Source of the DNA: CAZNRY01 sp964575675
GTDB lineage: Bacteria > Eisenbacteria > RBG-16-71-46 > CAIMUX01 > VGJL01
Assembly: GCA_964575675.1 (NCBI GenBank)
Contig: CAZNRY010000109.1
Coordinates: 1 to 13,910 of the forward strand
Length of the DNA stretch: 13,910 nucleotides
Direction of reading: 5' to 3'
The first letter of the stretch is position 1, and every line of letters starts with the position of its first letter. Below the pieces are notes generated by a model. That model was given only the letters and a program-made list of their open reading frames with translations. It ran no database searches and had not been told where the DNA came from. Position numbers and translations under genes: made by a program. This document shows positions 7,208 through 12,861 of the stretch, in pieces.

Positions 7208-7236
7208 TTGACCACGGAACCGCCTCTTGGTAGACT
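7208..7236 (+). promoter_or_regulatory. Sigma70-type promoter for the dockerin-like gene
   Basis: A -35 box TTGACC (7208-7213, 5/6 to consensus) and a -10 box TAGACT (7231-7236, 4/6) are separated by exactly 17 bases. They sit in an intergenic region of otherwise very high GC. Transcription would start near 7243, giving a leader of roughly 158 bases before ATG 7401. This is the clearest promoter in the window and suggests the secreted-protein block is expressed separately from the upstream operon. Confidence 0.6.
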
Positions 7237-7242
7237 ACCTAC

Positions 7243-7400
7243 GTGCAAGCCGATCAGGTGGAGCTCTCACCGGAAGGAGGTGCGGCGAAGGAAACGAACC
7301 CCGGGCCCTTCAGGGCCGCATGAACTCTTTGGTCTGACAACAGGACATGAATTCAGACGAGAGGCTTGCTTACAACACTAGTACTTTGGAGGTCAAAGGA
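7243..7400 (+). other. Long leader with small hairpins and an unused Shine-Dalgarno-like site
   Basis: The leader contains GGTG/CACC (7257-7260 with 7268-7271) and the hairpin GGCCC-TTCA-GGGCC (7304-7317). Between them lies AAGGAGGT (7274-7281), a full match to the 16S anti-SD, but no start codon stands at a suitable distance after it. The ATG at 7320 gives only a five-codon frame. The ATG at 7347 is in frame with the gene but lacks a good site. The true ribosome binding site is GGAGGT at 7388-7393, seven bases before ATG 7401. I recognise no known riboswitch class here. Confidence 0.4.
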
Positions 7401-8015
7401 ATGAAGCGCTTGCTTATGGTTCTCTGTGCGCTTGCACTGGTCGCCACTGTGGCCAACGCAGATGTGCCCGATCCGTCCAAGTGCAGCACGTCACTGGACG
7501 TTCCGAAGGCTCTCTATCTTTGCCCCGATGGCCTGGGTGATTGCAACACATCGACCTTCACCGTCACGGTGAAGAACGCGTCGGGTGTCGCGATCAACAA
7601 CTGCGTCGTCGAGATCCTCATCGGCAGCTCCGGCGTCGGTGGCAACATCAAGATCTGCGCGAGCCAGATCCTGACCGCGAACACCAACGTCACCGGCAAC
7701 GTCGTTTTCAACATCGGCGGCGGCGGCTGCAACAAGAACACGAATGCTGCAGTGATCCGCGCGAACGGCGTCGACATCCGTAACTGGAACGCCGTCATGA
7801 GTTCCGACTACACCAATACTGACAACGTCGGTCTCGGTGCGATCTACTCCGACAAGAAGGTCACCCCGGCCGACTTCACCGTGTTCGTGGCCGCCTACAA
7901 GGGTGGGACGGGTCCCGCCAGCTGCCACGACTACAACAACAGCGGCGTGACGGGCCCGGAAGACTTCACCGTGTTCGTCAGCGCTTACAAGGGCGGTACG
8001 AACCTGTGCCTCTAG
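7401..8015 (+). CDS. Secreted protein with C-terminal dockerin-like (EF-hand-type) repeat pair
   Basis: This 204-residue exported protein has a clear signal peptide (MKRLLMVLCALALVATVANA, then DVP). Residues about 25-150 look like a beta-sandwich or adhesin-type domain (FTVTVKNASGVAINNCVVEI), with several Cys and many Asn/Thr. The C-terminus carries two similar segments 30 residues apart: DFTVFVAAYKGG (from 158) and DFTVFVSAYKGG (from 188). The second is preceded by DYNNSGVTGPED, which fits a Ca-binding DxNxS/DG loop. The first (SDKKVTPAD) has lost most ligands. This is dockerin type I-like, but no cohesin is visible nearby. ATG 7401 was chosen over the in-frame 7347 because GGAGGT (7388-7393) and the signal peptide fit it. 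Confidence 0.82.
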   Translation: MKRLLMVLCALALVATVANADVPDPSKCSTSLDVPKALYLCPDGLGDCNTSTFTVTVKNASGVAINNCVVEILIGSSGVGGNIKICASQILTANTNVTGNVVFNIGGGGCNKNTNAAVIRANGVDIRNWNAVMSSDYTNTDNVGLGAIYSDKKVTPADFTVFVAAYKGGTGPASCHDYNNSGVTGPEDFTVFVSAYKGGTNLCL

Positions 8016-8105
8016 GCGCAAGCTGAGAGGTCTCGTTCGCAGTGAGTGTATGGTCGGGCCTCGCCGGACCCGGCCTGCAATGCAAGGGTGGGGTGGTGGA
8101 GGTGA

Positions 8106-8129
8106 CAAAGCGGTGGCGTGACCGCTTTG
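8106..8129 (+). other. Perfect 9-bp hairpin in the intergenic region
   Basis: CAAAGCGGT (8106-8114) pairs perfectly with ACCGCTTTG (8121-8129) around a six-base loop (GGCGTG). It lies 90 bases after the dockerin-like gene and 81 bases before the next ATG. No T-tract follows on either strand, so it is not a standard intrinsic terminator. It may stabilise the 3' end of the upstream message or form part of the leader of the next gene. Confidence 0.5.
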
Positions 8130-8153
8130 GAAAGAGGCTCTCGTCAAACGCGT

Positions 8154-8168
8154 AAGGCCAGGGCCTTT
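8154..8168 (+). terminator. Weak terminator-like stem with a short T-run
   Basis: AAGGC (8153-8157 region) and GCCTT enclose a CAGG loop, and the descending arm runs into TTTT. The stem is only five pairs, so this is at most a weak or partial terminator between the dockerin-like gene and the Cys-repeat gene. The two genes could still be cotranscribed. Confidence 0.25.
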
Positions 8169-8210
8169 TCGGGATCAGCAGTTCAAGCAACCTAGCTAGG
8201 GAGGTTCGAA

Positions 8211-9362
8211 ATGAGGAAAATCTTATTGGCGCTGGGCATCATGGCCCTCATCTGTACCCCGGCGATGGCAGGCCCTAATGCCAACGGCGCTATCATCGTT
8301 CACACGAACGACGCGTACACGTACCTGTCGACGACGGTCTGCACGACGACGGCGCTGCCGTTGACCTGCGAGGATGCGATCACGAGGACCGACAAGGCCG
8401 CGGGCGCGGTCGTGTGGCTCCTCGCGGCGTTCCTGCCGACGGCGAGCCCGCGCGTCGCGTCGGTCTACTTCGGTCTAAACTACGATGACCTTAACCTGGA
8501 TATAACCGTTGCGAAGGGGTTCTGCGGTCCCGCCGGGACCGTCGAGATTGCGGATGCCGGTTGGCCTGCCAACCCACTCGCCGGTTGCTCGGTCGGTTTC
8601 GGGACCCCGATCATCGGCGACACCCTGTTCCCCTTCTACTACTTCAAGGTTGACGACTACTCGGGCGGTGTCGGGAATCCGTTCCTCTGCAGCGACATCA
8701 ACGACACTGGCGGGTTCGCGAAGTACTACGATGATTCCTTCCCGCCGGCCGAGGACAGCATCACCCTGTTCGGTTGCGTGGTGTGGTACGGCCCCGGCCA
8801 GAACCACTGCCCGCAGATCATCGCCACGATGGGCGCCTGCTGCTTCGCGACCGGTGAGTGCTTGCTGTACAGCGCGGCCGACTGCGCGGCCCTCGGCGGT
8901 CTCTACCAGGGTGACGACACGACCTGCGTGCCGGTTAACCCCTGTGCCCAGCCGGGTGCGTGCTGCGATCTCGAGACCGGCGTCTGCCGGTTCGTTCTCG
9001 AGATTAACTGCCCCGCGCCGTTCGTCTTCTTGGGTGGCACCTGCCAGCCGGTCAACCCCTGCCCGCAGAGGGGTGCTTGCTGCGAGCCCGTCACCGGCGT
9101 CTGCACCTACGTCCTCGCGGATCAGTGCTTGGCTCCGAACGTCTGGCACAGCGAGTGGACCTGCGATCCGAACAACTGCCCGGTCGAACCGCGGGGCGCT
9201 TGCTGCGACCCGGCGACCGGAAACTGCATCTTCGTCTACGCGGCTCAGTGCCAGCCTCCGTTCGTTTGGCACCCCGAGTGGACCTGCGATCCGAACTACT
9301 GCCCGCCGCCGGTTGCTACAGAGCCGACGACGTGGGGCCAGATCAAGGCCAACTACCGGTAG
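8211..9362 (+). CDS. Secreted Cys-repeat protein with four GACC repeats and a TWGQ C-terminal tail
   Basis: No named family is recognised. The 383-residue protein has a signal peptide (MRKILLALGIMALICTPAMA, then GPN) and an N-terminal domain (about 21-205) shared with the protein at 9759, for example DAYTYLSTT and FYYFKVDD. Four tandem Cys-rich repeats follow, starting GACC at residues 208, 249, 288 and 329, spaced 41, 39 and 41 residues apart. Each has six Cys in the order CC, C, C, C, C, and is probably disulfide-bonded outside the cytoplasm. The last 13 residues, EPTTWGQIKANYR, match the end of the paralogue. The start is supported by AGGGAGGT (8198-8205) six bases upstream. Similar GACC repeats are common in planctomycete-like and Eisenbacteria-like proteins of unknown role. 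Confidence 0.85.
   Translation: MRKILLALGIMALICTPAMAGPNANGAIIVHTNDAYTYLSTTVCTTTALPLTCEDAITRTDKAAGAVVWLLAAFLPTASPRVASVYFGLNYDDLNLDITVAKGFCGPAGTVEIADAGWPANPLAGCSVGFGTPIIGDTLFPFYYFKVDDYSGGVGNPFLCSDINDTGGFAKYYDDSFPPAEDSITLFGCVVWYGPGQNHCPQIIATMGACCFATGECLLYSAADCAALGGLYQGDDTTCVPVNPCAQPGACCDLETGVCRFVLEINCPAPFVFLGGTCQPVNPCPQRGACCEPVTGVCTYVLADQCLAPNVWHSEWTCDPNNCPVEPRGACCDPATGNCIFVYAAQCQPPFVWHPEWTCDPNYCPPPVATEPTTWGQIKANYR
9072..9317 (+). repeat. Two adjacent GACC repeat units with a 123-base period
   Basis: Repeat units 3 and 4 of the Cys-repeat gene start at 9072 and 9195, exactly 123 bases (41 codons) apart. They stay alike at DNA level. A stretch beginning GAGTGGACCTGCGATCCGAA is identical at 9153 and 9276, and the units share WH.EWTCDPN.C at protein level. 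This points to a recent tandem duplication. Units 1 and 2 are more diverged. Confidence 0.7.
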
Positions 9363-9389
9363 TCTGACCTAAGGCTTCCGGACACGAGA

Positions 9390-9419
9390 GAGAGCCCGCC
9401 CCCTCGGGGGCGGGCTCTC
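9390..9419 (+). terminator. Very stable 13-bp hairpin after the Cys-repeat gene
   Basis: Bases 9390-9402 pair perfectly with 9407-9419 (GAGAGCCCGCCCC with its complement) around a CTCG tetraloop, 27 bases after the stop codon. Position and stability fit a transcription terminator. The following bases (CGCTTAGAG) contain no real T-tract, so it may act as a hairpin-only terminator, or as a block to 3' exonucleases. Confidence 0.6.
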
Positions 9420-9597
9420 CGCTTAGAGGGGCGCAGGCCGGCCCCATTCGGACGAACCGCGGTCCCCTTGCCGCCGATGGGCCGCTCAGGAAGCGCGCGG
9501 GGCCCCCGCGGGACCGTCCTTCGTGCGCACCCAAGCCCGCGCGACCCCTCCATGGCGCCCCCACTCGCCCTCTCGACCCGGGGTAGGGGGCGAATTA
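9420..9597. other. Gene-free GC-rich spacer
   Basis: I see no credible gene in this part of the 396-base gap between the two paralogues. Short inverted repeats are present, namely CGGTCCC (9460-9466) with GGGACCG (9510-9516) and CGCGG/CCGCG near 9496-9510, but they have no T-tracts and could be chance in GC-rich DNA. The minus-strand open frame across it runs on into the next gene antisense and has no coding features. Confidence 0.5.
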
Positions 9598-9601
9598 TTG
9601 T

Positions 9602-9630
9602 TTGCTCGACCGTGGGAGTTGGCTAATAAT
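9602..9630 (+). promoter_or_regulatory. Candidate promoter for the second Cys-repeat paralogue
   Basis: A local AT-rich island interrupts the GC-rich spacer. TTGCTC (9602-9607, weak -35) is 17 bases from AATAAT (9625-9630, 5/6 match to the -10 consensus). A start near 9637 would give a leader of about 120 bases. The -10 is good and the -35 is poor. Confidence 0.45.
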
Positions 9631-9646
9631 CCCGCTATCTCGATAA

Positions 9647-9724
9647 GCCCGGTGAGGTTCTCTTCAGGGGTACTCCAAGCCGGGCCGATCGGGGACGCCA
9701 CCGTCCACGGAGGAGCTGTGGCGT
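9647..9724 (+). other. Structured mRNA leader with two stems
   Basis: Two inverted repeats follow the candidate promoter. GCCCGG (9647-9652) pairs with CCGGGC (9680-9685). ACGCCAC (9695-9701) pairs with GTGGCGT (9718-9724), with CCGT/ACGG able to extend inside the second loop. The start codon at 9759 lies 34 bases beyond. I cannot match this to a known riboswitch or leader class, and a simple structured 5' UTR is equally possible. Confidence 0.4.
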
Positions 9725-9758
9725 TACGAGTCTGGGGTAATGGAAGGAGGATCGTCTC

Positions 9759-10787
9759 ATGACGAAGAGGGTGTTGCTTGGGGGGTTGATTCTGCTTCTG
9801 GCCGCCGCGATGCCGGCCCTCGCGGGGAGAAACGGCGGCGGCTCGATCGTCGTCCACACGACCGACGCGTATACCTATCTGTCGACGACCATCTGCACGT
9901 CGACCCTGAGCGTGCCGGCAAGCTGCGCGGCCGCCGGCACCCGCACCGACAAGGACACGGCCGCCGTAGTTTGGTTCCTCGCATCGTTCGTCCCCGAGGC
10001 GACCCCCGCCGTTGCCCACATCTACTTCGGACTAAACTTCGACGCTGTCAACCTCGATCCGAGCACGAAGTACGGTTCCTGCCCCCCGGGAGGCGTCGAG
10101 GTGCCGGATGCGGGATGGCCCGGCGGTGACCCCATACCCGGCATCTCCGGCAACACGGTCGGCTTTGGCACGCCGGTGACCGGAAGCACGCTTTTCGTCT
10201 TCTACTACTTCAAGGTCGACGATTTCTCGGGCGGTCCTCCTGCGGAGCCGTTCCTCTGCAGCGCCGTGAACCCGACCGGCGGTTACGCGAAGTTCTACGA
10301 CGACGCCTTCCCGCCCGTGGAGGACGCCATCACCCGCTTCGGCTGCGTGAAGTGGTATGCCGACACCGGGTACAACACCTGCCCGGTTCCGCCGCCGACC
10401 GGCGCGTGCTGTCTGAACACGGCGTTGTGCGTAATCGTGGGGTCCAAGAACGAGTGCGACGGTCTCTCCGGCGTCTACCAGGGCGACAACACGCTCTGCG
10501 ACAAGCCGTGCAGCGCCTGCTGCTATTGGGCCGGGGATCCGACCCTGCGCACCTGCGTTGTGACGACCGATCTCGATTGCACGACCGGAACGTGGAACGC
10601 AATTCAGGTCAACGTGGAGGGCGTCATCGTCGGTGCCAACTGGAGCGGCGTGAAGCAGGATGGGTCCGGCATCGAGTGCGCGCCCGATCCGTCCTCGGCG
10701 GGGACGAAGTGGTGGTGCCAGGACCCGCGGGATTTCAACGCCACCAAGCCGGCGACCTGGGGACAGCTGAAGGCGCTCTACCGATAG
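9759..10787 (+). CDS. Secreted Cys-repeat protein, paralogue, with TWGQ C-terminal tail
   Basis: This 342-residue exported protein is clearly paralogous to the product of 8211-9362. It has a signal peptide (MTKRVLLGGLILLLAAAMPALA, then GRN) and the same N-terminal domain; DAYTYLSTT, FYYFKVDD, PFLCS and FGCV all recur. It carries one regular GACC repeat (from 215) and a diverged one (SACC, from 252). After that comes a longer Trp- and Cys-containing stretch not seen in the paralogue. The C-terminus KPATWGQLKALYR matches the paralogue's tail at P, TWGQ, K and YR. GGAGG (9746-9750), eight bases before ATG 9759, supports the start. The gene probably has its own promoter and ends just before a large inverted repeat. 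Function unknown. Confidence 0.85.
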   Translation: MTKRVLLGGLILLLAAAMPALAGRNGGGSIVVHTTDAYTYLSTTICTSTLSVPASCAAAGTRTDKDTAAVVWFLASFVPEATPAVAHIYFGLNFDAVNLDPSTKYGSCPPGGVEVPDAGWPGGDPIPGISGNTVGFGTPVTGSTLFVFYYFKVDDFSGGPPAEPFLCSAVNPTGGYAKFYDDAFPPVEDAITRFGCVKWYADTGYNTCPVPPPTGACCLNTALCVIVGSKNECDGLSGVYQGDNTLCDKPCSACCYWAGDPTLRTCVVTTDLDCTTGTWNAIQVNVEGVIVGANWSGVKQDGSGIECAPDPSSAGTKWWCQDPRDFNATKPATWGQLKALYR

Positions 10788-10812
10788 TTCCCTGATACCC
10801 CCGCATCCTCTT

Positions 10813-10865
10813 GATCGAGGGGCGTCGCGCGATTCCTACCCCTGGGATCGCGACGCCCCTCGATC
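10813..10865. terminator. 17-bp inverted repeat between convergent genes (probable bidirectional terminator)
   Basis: GATCGAGGGGCGTCGCG (10813-10829) is perfectly complementary to 10849-10865. One more GAT/ATC step continues after a single bulged base. The repeat lies 26 bases after the plus-strand stop (10787) and one base before the minus-strand stop codon at 10867-10869. On the plus strand CTATTT follows, a weak U-run. Placement between two converging transcripts supports termination in both directions. Confidence 0.7.
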
Positions 10866-10866
10866 G

Positions 10867-12861
10867 CTATTTCCGCTCTCCGAGGAGCCGGTCGATCGCG
10901 CGAAGGGAATCGGGATCCGAGAGGCGGGCGCGTGTCGCGATCGCATCCGCCTGCAAGCCCGCGCCGATCTGCGCGCGGGCCAGGGTGGTGAGGTTCTCCG
11001 GCGACGGATCGAGCCGGACGGCTTGGAGCGCCAAGACCACAGCCTCCCCCTCCCTTCCGTCGCGAGCGAGCAGCGTGCGCGCGAGAGCGTTCCAGAGTCG
11101 CGGGTCGTTCCGCCGCGCCGCCCCCGCCCGGAGGACGCGGGCCGCCTCGTCCGGCCGTCGGGCGGACACCAGGTTCCACGCGTAGGCGATACGGACCGGC
11201 GCCGAATCGGGCAGCGCGTCCGCGATGGGCTTCCAGGCCGCTGCCGCCTCGTCGAATCGCCGCAACAGGCTGAGCGCGGAGGCTCGTCCGATGCCGGCGT
11301 GCACCGGCTGATCGCCGAGCCGCCGCACGGCGTCGAAATAAACCAGGGCATTCTTCCCGTCGCCCGAGGCGATCGCGATGTTGCCCATTTCGATTAGGAC
11401 CTTCGCGGAGTCGGCGCCATACTCGAGTGCGCCGCGGAACAGAGCAATCGCGCGCTCGTCCTCGCCGAGAAACATCCTCGCCTTCCCTTCCGCGTGAAGC
11501 AGAGGCCCGTACGTCGATCCGAACGAGAGGACGGGTTCGATCGTGCCGAGGGCCCGGCGGGCCGCATCCTGCGTCCCGCCTCGGAGGATGTGCATCGCGA
11601 GGTTCATCCGGGCCTTGACACTCTCCGGCACGACGCGGACCGCGGAAGTCCAGAGCACCATGTCGTCCCGCCAATCGGGGACGCGGAGGGCGGAGACCGA
11701 GCCGCAGAGAAGGACGATGAGGCCGGCCGCGATGGTTACCCATCGGGATCGCGCGAAGCGCGGCAGGATGCGCTGAACGGCCGCCGCCCCGAGCGCGAAG
11801 GCGCCCAGGAGCGGCAGGTAGAGCAGGCGATCGGCCTGTCCCGTCCCGATCGGGAGCAGGAGGTTGCTCGTGACGAACCAGAAACAGAGGAAGAAGATCC
11901 CCCCCCAGCCCTCAACGGTCCCTTTGCCCCGGGTGAGCGCGAGGTATGCGCCCGCTGCGATGAGGGGGAGCATCAGCGCGCCGAGGAGATAGAGCGCGGC
12001 GCCGGGCTTGACCGCCGCGAAGGAGTAGTCGCAGGCGAAGGGGGCGAGGGTCAGAAGCTGCGGGATTTGCCGCGCGAGGATTCCCGCGGCGGCGAGGGCG
12101 CGGCGGAATGGATCCAGGTGCGCGAGAGGATTCAGAATATAGACCGCCTCCGGGTTCCGGAGCGTGCCGAGCGCGTTCCAGCGCAGAAGGAGGGCGATCG
12201 CGAGCGCGGCCGGCCAGGCGAGGTCGGCCGCCCGCAGCTTTCGGTCCGGCGACGGGGCGGCGAGCAGCCCGAGCCTGTGCGCCAGGAGGAGCGCCGGAAG
12301 CGCGATCGCGCTCTCCTTCGAGAGGAGCGCGAGGAGCCAGATGGCGGCGGGGAAGATCTTCGGCCATGCGGAACGGATCCCCTCCGCCTTCAGCCACAGG
12401 CCGTACGCCAGGAGCGTGAAAAGGGAGGCCAACAGCTCCGCGCGCCCCACGATCCCGGCGATCGCCTCGACGTGGAAGGGGTGGACCGCGAAGAGGGCCG
12501 ATGCCGCGCCCGCGACCCCCGCCCGGCCGGGAAACAGGCGGCGGAGGAGCCAGTAGGCGAGGAGAGTCGTTGCCGCGTGGAGGACGATGTTCGTTGCGAT
12601 GAACGGCGCGGGGCGTCCCGGGGCGATCGCCCAGTTGACCGCATAGGTCGTCGAGACCAAGGGTCGATAGAGGCCGGCCTTCGGCGTGTTCGGCCAGTAC
12701 GGACCGCCCCAGATCGCCTTCGCATCGAAACCCGTGACGGCCCGGTTCTCGACGATCACGCCATGGTCGTCGTACACGAAGCCGTTTCGGAGCGCGCCGA
12801 CGTGCGGGGCGATCGCGAGAATGCAGAGAAGGAGCGGCAGCCGGGCCGTGCGTGCTGTCAA
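10867..12861 (-). CDS. TMTC-like GT-C glycosyltransferase with C-terminal TPR domain
   Basis: This 664-residue membrane protein has an N-terminal hydrophobic core with many helices (about 8-400) and a soluble C-terminal helical-repeat region (about 414-664) that reads as TPRs. Recognisable TMTC/DUF1736-like motifs are NGFVYDDHGVIVEN (26-39, with the acidic pair Asp31-Asp32 in the first external loop, typical of GT-C enzymes), YRPLVSTTYAVNW, HPFHVEAIAGIVGRAELLA and LLSKESAIALPALLL. Eukaryotic TMTC proteins are O-mannosyltransferases; bacterial members are mostly uncharacterised, so donor and acceptor are unknown. The frame is open far upstream, but that part lies inside the neighbouring gene. 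TTG at 12861-12859 overlaps the neighbour's TGA (TTGA) and places the first helix right after the start. Confidence 0.85.
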   Translation of the reverse strand: MTARTARLPLLLCILAIAPHVGALRNGFVYDDHGVIVENRAVTGFDAKAIWGGPYWPNTPKAGLYRPLVSTTYAVNWAIAPGRPAPFIATNIVLHAATTLLAYWLLRRLFPGRAGVAGAASALFAVHPFHVEAIAGIVGRAELLASLFTLLAYGLWLKAEGIRSAWPKIFPAAIWLLALLSKESAIALPALLLAHRLGLLAAPSPDRKLRAADLAWPAALAIALLLRWNALGTLRNPEAVYILNPLAHLDPFRRALAAAGILARQIPQLLTLAPFACDYSFAAVKPGAALYLLGALMLPLIAAGAYLALTRGKGTVEGWGGIFFLCFWFVTSNLLLPIGTGQADRLLYLPLLGAFALGAAAVQRILPRFARSRWVTIAAGLIVLLCGSVSALRVPDWRDDMVLWTSAVRVVPESVKARMNLAMHILRGGTQDAARRALGTIEPVLSFGSTYGPLLHAEGKARMFLGEDERAIALFRGALEYGADSAKVLIEMGNIAIASGDGKNALVYFDAVRRLGDQPVHAGIGRASALSLLRRFDEAAAAWKPIADALPDSAPVRIAYAWNLVSARRPDEAARVLRAGAARRNDPRLWNALARTLLARDGREGEAVVLALQAVRLDPSPENLTTLARAQIGAGLQADAIATRARLSDPDSLRAIDRLLGERK

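Noticed and set aside
7243..7345. Possible cyclic-di-GMP or other riboswitch in the leader of the dockerin-like gene
   Set aside because: I looked for the conserved cores of the GEMM-type class and found no convincing match; only short hairpins are present.
7347..7400. Upstream in-frame ATG giving an 18-residue N-terminal extension of the dockerin-like protein
   Set aside because: It would place a polar segment before the signal peptide and has no well-spaced ribosome binding site. ATG 7401 has GGAGGT seven bases upstream.
8821..9320. Tandem repeats considered as a CRISPR array
   Set aside because: The repeats are in-frame protein-coding units with diverged sequence and 117-123-base periods, not short identical repeats with unique spacers.
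9486..10019. Minus-strand 177-codon open frame in the spacer and the start of the second paralogue
   Set aside because: Half of it is antisense to the signal peptide and N-terminal domain of a supported gene, and the rest has no coding features or ribosome binding site.
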